A DNA stretch of 64,000 nt from Mesodorylaimus sp. YZB2_4. Its lineage: Eukaryota; Nematoda; Enoplea; Dorylaimida; Dorylaimidae. Each line of letters starts with the position of its first letter. Within the stretch, counting starts at the first letter, position 1. The stretch covers positions 248,001-312,000 of the forward strand of contig JASANH010001722.1 of NCBI GenBank assembly GCA_030248295.1. The letters are read 5' to 3'. This document shows positions 48,516 through 58,800 of the stretch, piece by piece. The translations under genes and the position numbers were made by a program. The notes beneath the pieces are model-generated. The model was given only the letters and a program-made list of their open reading frames with translations. It was not told where the DNA came from and made no database searches.

Positions 48516-51500
48516 TTAAGAATAAATTGTGATCACTTCCCTCCCAGAACCACGAACAAGAAGGATTCTTTGCAAATCCTGCGTCAATGCTTCCAAATAC
48601 TGCATGTAGTTGGGGAAATACTCTTTCGCACTGGGTGGTCGTGGTAAATTCAGGATAACCAATCGACTGTTTCTTGATTTCTCTTTGATCACTTGGTTCA
48701 ACGTCAAAGCCGTGTGCATTTTTCTCGCCGTTTTCTTCCGCAACTCTTCTTCGGGTGAAGACTTTTGTGATACTAAGATGGGTTGAGCTTGACCTTTCGA
48801 AGGATTTGTGATTAGGAAGCGACCAGTCACTAAGGCGGGAGATGATGTCGATTTGCTCAGGCTGTCGGTTTCTTCATCCAAAGATTGCGGTTCTGTGCCA
48901 AGTACTGGCAATGAGCTAACATCAATCGGTGTTTCTAACTTATCTTGGTCCGATGGCGCTCCAGATGATTCTGAAAATCTAAATTTTATTTTAAAGAAAC
49001 ACTGATTATAATATTTACCTTGCGCGCTGCTAGTCGCCAAATCGAATTCGCTTTGCAAAGATTCATCGTTATCCGGCTCGAATGCGGGGTTTTTATGACC
49101 TTGTAGCAGCGAATGCAGTCGATTCGAAGATTGATTAGGTATGACACCAAAACTAGCCGTCGAAGGTGCAATTGAAAACTTCACTCGATTTTCCTTCGCA
49201 CTAAAAGATGGTGTTCGTTTTATATCAACATCCGAGTTTTTTTTTGCGTGGACTTTTTCAGCTGATGCGATGCTTGAACAGCTGTCTTCATCCTCGTATT
49301 CTTCATTGTCCTCGTCCGCTTCTTCTTCATCGTCGTCATCATCGGATGCAAAGAAATTTTTCAAGAGATTTCCAGCAGCTGAATTTTGTTTGAAATAATC
49401 CTCAACACTGGCGCCGTAACGAGCTGCATCGGCCAATATTTGTGGCTAAACGTAAAATTTAACGTTTCCTACAGATGCTAGATACCCTGGGGTGGGGGGG
49501 GGGGGGTAAGTCCAACTGGAATCAACACTTTTTTGCTAACCCATCACAGCCATTACATGAAGTCAAGATGGTCACAAATGACGATGGGATTGGTCAGCCA
49601 TGATGTCGCTTGCCAGTGGCTTCATGCTCCCCGTGGTGTGTACAGCAAGGAGAGAATTACCTCGTGCAGGAGTGCCTTCCGGTTCAAATGCATGGACGAA
49701 GCCAGTCGAATGCGTTCGGCGATCATCAGCGTCCTTTCGTTGGTGTAAGCATAGACTGCACTGTCGGGCAGGGTGACCACTTCCACTGAACAATCGATAC
49801 GTAATTGATAAATCCACTTTTGCAAGTTCTCTTTTATTTTTTGAGCTGAAAATGATAAACATGGTTTTATCAAGTCAACGTTTGCACAGAAAGTTAAAAA
49901 TAGAGTAGCTCTAGGAGAAGTAAGTTAAAACTGCGCATAGTTTGAAGGAGAAAATCATCAGTGCAAGAAGGAAAGCCGCATGACTCGAGCCAAGGAGTTT
50001 CACTGAGCTTTTTGTTGGACACTTGTTACAGTTTTAAAAGAAATGACAGGACAGGGATTTTCATGGAAACCCAATGTGAATTTAAGAGGAGCACATCAAT
50101 TACCATTATCTTCCATTTGAGCCACAGCGAAGACGCGCATTTTGCAACCTCGCCACACTCGATGTTGCCTGAGAAGAAAAGGTAGCAAAATCAGGAGTCC
50201 ACCATCGTGCATAATCCACCAAACGTCGATGGTGCCAGTAAGTTGATCCCGGATTTCAGGAAATGTTTCCAAACCTTTCGGTAGCAGCAAACACATTTCT
50301 GCTGACACAGCAATTCTGAGGGCATCTGCAAGCATGCGAGAATTATACCAGAGAATAAACTGTGCCATGCGTGTATTTTACCATAAAATGCAGTATTTTG
50401 CCGCCAATTGCAAGGCCAAGCCAACATTAAGGTATTCGGACGCAACGCCCCCATGCCTACGCATTGGATGACCGAGGCCAGGTTGCTCGAAATATTCTCA
50501 GTGAGCACAACTTCCACGAAACCTTTGACTTTTGCAGATTTCATCATGTGTCTGATTTTCTAAAATAATTATGTAAAGTTTTTTCTGGAATCTGCTACCA
50601 TTGTGACTCTTACTGATCGTAAGATTGCTTGTCGTTCACGATCGTCATGATCGCTAATATCGCCTTTTATCAACGACGCTGCCATGGTTAGACCTTGGCC
50701 TGCCTTTAATTGCGCGGATAAATTCAATAAATGCTGCCCAATATTTTTCCCCTCAGTTTCTTCTGGCTTGAGTAGTACAAGGATTTGTGGCCTAAAAATC
50801 AAAGAAAACCGTTAAAAACTGAAAATCAAAGCAAAAAAGTACGCCAAAAAACAAAGTAGGTCGAGCTCCTTCCGCGATTGTCACAACTTGGAAATCACAA
50901 ATTGTCTGCTATCAAGCGCGAAAAAAGCTGACGCGGTTATTAGCAAAGAAATAAGAATTCCACTGCAAGTTAAACAGCATTTGTGCTTACCTCCAATTTT
51001 TCGGATGCGTAACCTTGCCTTCCGTTTTCAGTAAGCTGTACTGCGCAGTGCTCAGCGCTAAGCCTCGCATGCCGTCGCCCCATTCTTTTTTCGCTCTAAA
51101 TCAGCAAGAATTAATGAAATACACATTTTATGTTTGAAATCTCTTCCATCAACTTACCCTTTATACTCGATACACTTGTACAATACCACGCACAGTACGA
51201 TAACCACAATGGCATAATACCAATACGTGGCGAACATGATGAACAAGCAGAGAAGAGCGCCCAGCAACGAGAGACTCCAGTGATAATATCTGAAACGTGG
51301 CCTCCAATTTGGCGCTCGCAGAACAGTTTGCAAAGTGCATGAGATATTAGCGAAACAATAGGACATGAGAAAGAAGAAATCGACAACTGGAGCGATGTAA
51401 TCGATTGATCCGATCAGCACAGCGCATTCTGCGATCAAGGTGGTTATCAGAAGTGCTTTAAATGGTTCTCCGCGTTTAGTTAGGGATCGGAAAACGCCAA

Positions 51501-54500
51501 GAAATGGGATCAGATCGTCCTTTGCAATTGCTTGGAGAAGGCGAGGAGCACCTGCAACCCAAATGTATTACAGATTTTCAAGCATGCATTAGGACCTTAC
51601 GTTGTGAGTCCGCAAACTGCCTGATGGATGGAACATTCAGGGACACTGCGCCAAAATTGCATGTGTCCCCCCCACTGTTGATTTGGATATCCATATCCAT
51701 ATTTATATCTAATCGATATCGATATCTTTTAAGAAGTCGATATATCGAAATCGTATCTATATCCTTTGTGGATATATATATCTATAGTATATCTATATTA
51801 TATCTTTTCTCATGGAAGATATCGATAGTTAGCCACCCCCCCCCCCCGCCTCATAGTCTCACCCACCTTCCTTTCTAATCATTGAGCTCACTTCGCAAAG
51901 GCATTTCAATCCAGCGCTAACAACGCATGAGTCCACCACATGTGCAATCATTCACTATTTTATCAAAATCAGCCTGACTTACTGCAAAGGCATTGCAACC
52001 CAGCACCAATGCAAGCCAAGAAAGATCCCACGAGCAACACCCATTCATTAGGCCACGCCAGCTGGGCCACCAACATCGACCCATGAATGCTGCTGCCAAA
52101 CCTTAAAAAGAAATGCAAAAACATAATTTCAAGTCAGGCATTATCCAATCCGCTTACTTGTCTCTCAATAATTCCCCTCTCACTGCACCACCATAGCAGA
52201 TGACCAGACCCAAATAGATCAGCGATGTGGTCAACTGAGCGGCCAGAGTTCCGATTGGAATTGATCTTTGCGGGTCTTTCAGATCACCTAAAAAGGGAAT
52301 CTCTACGGGTGCTATTTCCTGCCCTCCTGGCGGTCTTACCTGACATGTTAGCACCAGTCATGATTCCAGTGACAGATGGGAAGAAAATGGCTAATAGGAC
52401 AAACCAACTGGTGGTCATGTCTTGTGTGACCTCGACGGTTGGATCGCCTTTATATCCAATACTTGACTCCTCCTTTCGCATGTACGTGGACCAAATATTC
52501 TCTGTGATGCCACCTATTCTGTATATGATCAGACAGAAGACACAGTAGCACTCTCTCACCATGAATCACACCACTGGAAAAGCCAGGGATACCCGCCACA
52601 TATCGGACCTCGTTTTCAGAAAAGTGGGGATCACAAGTTCCATTGTCATAGCAATAATGCTGCCACAGTCCACTGAACATAGTCCTGTTACATTCGGGTG
52701 TCCCATTTCGAAAGTATGCCTCTGGTTTGATCAGTCGATCACCAAGTAAGCATATCCTGCAATAAATTGGCTTGCTTGAAAAAGTTGCAAAAAATTTTTG
52801 TTAGCCGAGCATTTCACATTCCCGATATTCCTTGATTTGCTTGCTATGCAGCATAATTAACTGAAAACCAGTCCTTTTAGTTCATAAAACTGATCTGTTT
52901 AGGACACCCCCTGCTTAATACATGTACAGTGTTAGAAAACCGGCAAGACTAACATAAAAATACAAATACAAATTTAAAAACACCAAGTGTGAGAGTGGGC
53001 GAAAGCAAGCACGGCTAACAGAAAACCCCATCCAGTTTAACCAGGTGAGTAAAAGCGCATGACTAGATTTGACTGTGATGGATTAGTACAACGTAGAACT
53101 CGTTAACATGATGCAAATCCGGGTTTGAGACGATGGTGGCTGAGCACATCCATCATTAATGACTGATGTACCAGTACTGTTCGAGTGCGCGTTGCACAAA
53201 ATGTCAATCCCACTTACATTGGACCAGAGTCAGGATGAGCAGTAAAAGCACCGACGAACACGGCCAAAATTGACAAAAGTACTGCCACTAATGAAATAGG
53301 ACCAAAAAGTTGAACTAATCGGACACCACCAGCGCAAACAAAAAAAATAATCAGCAGGAAAGCGGTGCCGTAAATGCGAAAATTATTGAACATAGCGTGC
53401 TCATCGTGAATTGGTCCAAATTGAGGAAGACCGGGTGCCATATAAACCTGGAAAAATTATACTATTTTTAAGTCTTCGTGACCAGCGTTGCACTAACGTT
53501 AATTACAATAATTGAATTTTTCTTAACAAATAAAAGTTTCACATTGACAATTGATTTTTTTATTGGTAACCTGAGCCATGTAGCGTGTACATAATTGTTT
53601 TTTTATAGATAATATTTCAAGCTTGATGCTGAAATTGACTCAAACGGCAACGTAGTATCAAACATCCAACAAAGTTTAAAAAAAATTAAAACTTACGCTG
53701 AAACTTCCAAATATTTTTTTTAGTTTTTTTGATGTTTTGTTGTGTTGCTTAATATTCCTAGCAATAGATCAGGTAGGTACTGCATAAGCAAAGCACTGCT
53801 CATAGGACCCTGCAACAGCTGTTTTTTAGCCTAAGTCGCGGCCTAGCGGGCGTTTGCCTCTCACGCTATGTGCGCACTTAGAGGGGAGGGTTCGACTCCC
53901 GCCTGGGTGAAACATTTTTGTCAGATGTGCTCCTTAGCCTTTCAGTGCGCTTATGCTTTGCCATGGATAAAGTATGACACATGTCAATGAGGTTACAAAC
54001 CGGAGTCTGCGCGAAAGGATATAAATAGCAGATTCGAAACAAACATGCTGTGGAATTGTTTCTAAACTTTTATCTGGGGGTTTGAAATTTTCGGCGATAT
54101 ATCATGTCACTTTCAACCATTATAGAGCTTCTGACACCCATGCACCCGAATTTTTGCCACACAGCCACGCTCTGTCAAAATCAACTAGTTGAACTTGGGT
54201 TTCTTGACATTTACACATGGGACTAGTTTCATGGCGAGGCCACTTCAAACCTGCGTCCTTTCGACATTTATCGGGAAGGACCCCAGTTGAAACTCGTGAA
54301 AAAAGCTACTTACAAGAAGCATTTCGACACCACCAACCAAGTACATGGCTGTTGCCACTGTATTAGCCAAATAGTAAAGGATTCCGATAGCACCTCCGAA
54401 TTCGGGCCCCATATTTCGTGAAATCATAAAGTATGTGCCGCCACTTTCAATTTTTCCATTCGTGGCAATGGCCGAGATTGAAATGGATGTCAAAAAAGTC

Positions 54501-55972
54501 TGCGTGGTACAAGAATTCAGGGCTAGTACAAGAAATGGAAGGCCAGGAACTTACGCAAAGGCAACACAGCAAGACCATCAGGACTGATTCAGTGACACCA
54601 GCGACACCGACAATCCACAGTAGACGCAAGAACATTTGAACACCCAATATGTGCTGGATACTCGGCAAATACACTCCGAGTAGGGCACCAAGTTTCGTCT
54701 GAAAAATAAGATAATTTGTTTTAATCTGGATAGATCTTCGCAGTTTTTCTGTTAGCCGTGCCAGTCATTGTACTTTGCTCGGGGTCATCTAAGGAATTTC
54801 TCAGCACTTATCAGAATTTCAATAAATTCTGCATCCTGTCTTTCATCCTGAGATGGAATGGCAAGAATCAAGCACCCTAGGATTCCGCGGCTAACAGAAA
54901 AAAACGAAAACACTGGCAACAGGCGCTACATAAAAATAAAACTTTGCAAGCTGAAAATGCTTGTTTGTCAAACACTGATTGGTGATATTGTCCTACCAAC
55001 AGTGGAGAACATCCTGGTGAGGTGATGTGCTTCGGTTCTGCTGTAAAGCACGCAGGGAAGATGATATTTGGGGTGCCCTATGTATAACTGCATAAAATGC
55101 GCTACCCGCACTAAGGTATGATGTGTGGCATGTGACAGCCATAGGCATCACTAGTATGTGATGGTCATAGAATGGATTCTTCTACTGTACTATGCGGCAC
55201 AGCGAAAAAAGCTTTGGTCCGGTACTCTCGTTCAGTTAGGCCTTTGTTTTGACTGAGACAAAAAATGAACTATTTCCAACCTACTTTGCGCCCATGCGCA
55301 CTGGTGTCTTCGCCCTCCCAAACTCCGCCCAACGTTCTCAAATAGGCTGGCAAATAAGGCATGTTCGCCTCCTCGTCTTCGTACAACAACGCCATTCCAC
55401 CTTTCCCTTTTTCTTTGTTTTGACTTTCTATATCGACAGTCGCGGCATCTTGCTTTGCCTTGCCAGCTTTCTCCGACAGTATCACAACTTCAGGTTTCCG
55501 AGCAAATTCTTCACGAGCTGCTGTTTCGAGCCTGTGAAACAAACGTGGCAATGGTTTGTGTTCTCATGTTAGCCGTGCGCTTGACCACACTCATCCAACA
55601 GTGTCTGCTCATTTTCAAGAAGAGAAGACTAGATTTCGAGTTCCGACTGATTTCATTGGCATCATCCAAAAATTACGGTAGATCCCACGGCTAACAGAAA
55701 AACGCGAGCCCGAATCTCTCAGCAAATGAGCTTTAACTGTTTTTCATTATGTGAAGCAGAGGGTAATCATGAATGTCATTACACACGTGGGCGTGCAGGG
55801 GGGGGGGGGGGGATTAGGGGTCATAAAACACAGTCAGACATAGATACAGTAATCCCTGTATAAAAGCGCAAGTCACTTACCCAGCGAACTTTTTTCTAAG
55901 TTCATCATTTTCGGCCTGAAGTCGAGCAATAGTATCCTTTTCATCGGGAGTCATGTCTTTCGCACCATCCAT
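48516..55972 (-). CDS. kcc: K-Cl cotransporter (SLC12A4-7/KCC family)
   Basis: Electroneutral K+/Cl- symporter of the plasma membrane, used for chloride extrusion and cell-volume control. Seventeen minus-strand exons join in phase: 55972-55881, 55531-55285, 54698-54555, 54499-54314, 53447-53218, 52756-52560, 52501-52340, 52287-52158, 52101-51983, 51551-51158, 51095-50991, 50791-50614, 50559-50382, 50325-50104, 49845-49661, 49445-49019, 48970-48516. The protein has 1216 residues, somewhat longer than the usual ~1100. The N-tail (1-113) starts with a charged, coiled-coil-like exon. TM1 and the following segments show [37 protein letters not shown] and GPEFGGAIG. The long extracellular loop has NGT/NRT sequons. 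The cytoplasmic tail has [37 protein letters not shown] and the C-terminal REVITIYS. Both regulatory threonines of the KCC family (ERTL near residue 900, KMHTAL at 1152) are present. A 20-residue Asp/Glu run lies at about 958-978. Confidence 0.96.
48971..49018 (-). other. 48-bp intron that keeps frame if retained
   Basis: A minimal GT-AG intron in the KCC C-terminal coding region. It starts GTAAATATT and ends ATTTTCAG. Its length is a multiple of three and it has no stop in frame, so retention would insert 16 mostly hydrophobic/basic residues between SSAQ and ESSG. Splicing restores a Ser-rich linker. Confidence 0.75.
49494..49506. repeat. Poly(G) tract in KCC intron
   Basis: G13 on the + strand, so C13 on the transcribed strand of KCC, in the intron upstream of the acidic-tail exon. 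Confidence 0.9.
51686..51847. repeat. GATATC/TATATC hexamer microsatellite followed by poly(C)
   Basis: Degenerate repeats of ATATCC, ATATCT and CGATATC over about 135 bp, followed by C12 at 51836-51847, all inside the KCC intron 51552-51982. Confidence 0.8.
52796..53024. mobile_element. MITE-like element with GTTAGCC/GGCTAAC ends (copy 1)
   Basis: The ends TTTTTGTTAGCCGAGC and GCACGGCTAACAGAAAA form an inverted repeat about 228 bp apart in a KCC intron. No open frame. See the copies at 54744 and 55562. Confidence 0.7.
53833..53912 (+). repeat. tRNA-derived SINE-like segment
   Basis: The segment has an A-box-like GGCCTAGCGGGCG, the word TGCCTCTCACGC where an anticodon arm would lie, and a good B box, GGTTCGACTCC. 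The outer ends do not pair as an acceptor stem, so I do not call a functional tRNA. A close relative lies inverted at 62700-62790. Confidence 0.5.
54744..54904. mobile_element. MITE-like element with CTGTTAGCCGTG ends (copy 2)
   Basis: TTTTTCTGTTAGCCGTGCC at the left and CCGCGGCTAACAGAAAAA at the right form terminal inverted repeats of about 17 bp around a 160-bp element in a KCC intron. No coding capacity. Confidence 0.8.
55562..55703. mobile_element. MITE-like element with GTTAGCCGTG ends (copy 3)
   Basis: CATGTTAGCCGTGCGC and CCCACGGCTAACAGAAAAA flank about 140 bp in the first KCC intron. With 52796 and 54744 this makes three copies in one gene. Confidence 0.75.
55798..55812. repeat. Poly(G) tract
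   Basis: G15 on the + strand in the first KCC intron. Confidence 0.9.
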
Positions 55973-57551
55973 GACTGAACACAATGACAATATGGTCCTT
56001 TATTCCAATGTTCGTTAGGTAAGTGATGCGAAAACAAAACGTAGAGCAGTTACGCGATGGTTATCTACCGAATACCTGTTTCCACGTCAACATCACCTTT
56101 TATAGACAAGGCTGTTTGTCTCGATTCGAATGCCTGTCCACCTCGAGTTCATCCACAGCGCAAGCAGCCTCGGGCAAGAACGGGTTTGGTCAAAAATATT
56201 CTGCACTAAATTTGTACACGGCTGTTTAAACTAGCCAAACTTTTCGCACGCTCTCCTTTACTACACCTAACCTAAAGAGTAAATGTCAAAATCATCAGTC
56301 AAATGTCAGTGTACATATCAAATCTGCTGGCAACAAGAGTCGGAAAGTAAAGGATGTTTGATGAATTTTCGAGAAACTATCAACACTACATACAAAATCT
56401 CCCCCCACCCCCCGGGGCACAGATGACGAAATCTTCATGCGCAGCAACAAAATGTACGCTATGATTAGAATGTGAGAAAATCCGCCCCTGATCAGAGGTA
56501 ATAGAATAATAAGTTTGCGGACTAAGATTGACGAGCTCTGGACCAGAATTAAGGTTTGGATTGCTGGGCTAGGGCTCCATAGACCAGAATTTTAAAAACA
56601 CAGATTTCTTTTAAGGCGCCGGTTTTTATCACAATGTGTCAGTTACACACTGCATATCCACCCCGGAAAGTGGGGTGTCGGGGGAGGGGGGGGGGGTGAG
56701 ACGGGGAGAGCAGACACTTGTGCAACATTTCTAGCCCAAAACATGGGAATTTTGAATTTCAGATTCTAAAACCATGCTGGACTTAGCATGGTGCAGAAAA
56801 CTTGACAAATGATATGTAAGATTTATAAACCGAACTTAATAAGAAGTAGGAGAATTACTCTGGACAATGCTACTTTGACGCTGGAACTTGCGCACAAGAT
56901 GCTAAATTTAAAAAACAATTGCCTAGATCACCTGATTGTCAGGAAAGACCTCACTTTTTAAGCACAGCTATTGTGCGATACAGCCTAACCAAACTGCGGT
57001 GTACTATTCTACAACTAACAATAATATGTACAGTATACGATAGCCATTATATGCACAAATTTATCACTTACATCTCACGGAAGGGCTGGCACCCCTAACT
57101 GATTCCACGCGCCTTATACCTCATTATGGGGCCCCATTTACCTGGCTTGCAATTTTACCGATTATAATCAATGCACTTCCATATTCTGTGCAATCCTGCT
57201 TTTATACATAACTTTCGATGTATAACTTCATATGATGTCTTATATATACATGCATAAATATGGCTTAATTCGTGTATGTATGATATATATATATGTATAT
57301 CATGTGCACAAGATATACATGTATGGGTGCATATCATACATATATATGTATATATATATATATATACCGAATATGTATAAATGTATAAGAAAATAGTAAA
57401 ACTTTATGCTAATTAATAAACACAAATACCGCACAAAGGCTATCGGCCCACAGACGGGAGTATGTAACTAAAATATGGCAGTATATCCTTAAATTCAAGA
57501 AATTCTAGATGGTCAAATTCGCATAAAAGCTCAGTCGCCCGCTTATCTTAC
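55973..57551. other. 5' flank of KCC and intergenic sequence
   Basis: The flank holds the KCC upstream region, a C/G-rich spot at 56401-56417, a G-rich tract at 56680-56697, and an AT array at 57240-57370. No coding exon recognised. Confidence 0.5.
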
Positions 57552-57787
57552 AAAGAACGTGGCTTCTGCTGCACTTGCGATCAGGGGAGCGATCGTCAAA
57601 TATATACCCGCATGATATGTAAAAAATTCGGCTTTCTTTTTCGCAAAAAAAGAGCACTCTGTTTCAAAGTTGAAACCTCTTTCTGCGGTTAGGGCTGCTA
57701 CACCTACGCTGCAGGCGAAAAAACCAGTAGCGCTAAATTGAAAAAGAATTGCGGAACAAAAACGATACTGCAAGAAACGGTAAAAAC
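57552..57787 (-). CDS. Possible internal exon of a multi-pass membrane protein
   Basis: On the minus strand an acceptor (ATTTATTTCAG) precedes an open frame of 78 codons that ends at a consensus donor (TTT|GTAAGA), in phase 1 to phase 0. The peptide has two hydrophobic segments, around SAILFQFSATGFFACSVGVAAL and GIYLTIAPLIASAAEATFF, separated by a short polar stretch with a Cys. This resembles half of a small four-segment membrane protein, such as a claudin-like protein, but no family signature is clear and I did not find neighbouring exons. Confidence 0.35.
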
Positions 57788-58349
57788 CTGAAATAAATAT
57801 CGCTTAAGGCTTGACAAATGAGAATTGCAGAATTGTGTTTCCAAAAAGTGTCCTGGAAGCTCGACTCCCGAAATAATTGCTCAACGCTTATTGAAACCAC
57901 GAGGCTGACACATCGACTCGGAATCCTAGCTATTCGGTTTAATTCGCTGCGCTCCTTGCAGAGTGACTTTTTGAGATAGGCAACTGACTTTGTTTTGTAA
58001 AACCTCTGACCGGTATTTTTTTGCTACAACCACATCGGTATGCGAGTTGAAGAAGGTCTCGTGTGGTTTGACGCAGTCGTGGCATCATTCTTCCAGCAAG
58101 ATTCCTTTACGACCAAGGACTTGATGCACCTGGGTGCCTACTGAAGACATATATATACATATATAGTTCCATTTTTAGGAATCATGATTTCTGAATCGAT
58201 CTGTCATATCGATCCTAATCGATAAGTGATCGGGCAAATCACTCACCGATCAGTTTTAAAAGCTGCTACCTCTCGTTGATATTTATCGAAAAATTTCAAG
58301 CCTAAAATTTCATCGAGCCGACTTATGAGCATAGGAGGCCGCAGTTTTG

Positions 58350-58800
58350 CAAAAGGGATAGGCAACTGAAGGAATCAGGGTACAAAAGTTATTTGTTACG
58401 TGTTTCCTCTTAGACAACTTGAGTGGAAGTGGGTTAAGAGAGCGTTTCTCAGAGACTCGACCCAGGGCTAACCAGTCAAATTTTTTGACCCCATCTTTCA
58501 CGTGTTGTATCGAAAGTACTGAAAAACTGATTGTCTTGGCGAAGTGAAATTCTTTCAAAATGCCAATATGTGGAAATAAAGCACATTAGAGAAAAAAAGT
58601 CACTTTTGGTCGAAAAATCATAACTTTCTTACTTTTATGTCTGAAGCGATTTTAAAAATACATAAATGACCTCTTCATCCTAAGGAATCCAAAACTTTCT
58701 AATAATTACTCTACAGTTGTTATAACTGCTCATGAGATAGTTAACATAAACCGTCCGCGATCAGCCGTGATCAGGCACATAATCGATGAAGGGCAAATTG
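58350..58800 (+). repeat. Dispersed repeat, inverted partner of 47.4-47.8 kb
   Basis: Matches the reverse complement of 47395-47780 in several blocks in the same order, 11 kb apart. C14 follows at 58934-58947. Confidence 0.65.

Noticed and set aside
52504-52516. Acceptor at 52515 for the KCC exon that begins here
   Set aside because: Using the AG in ATATACAG brings an in-frame stop. The AG in ATCACAG at 52503-52502 restores the conserved HENIWSTY reading.
53833-53912. Functional tRNA gene
   Set aside because: The B box is good, but the ends do not pair into an acceptor stem and the T stem is imperfect. A SINE head is more likely.
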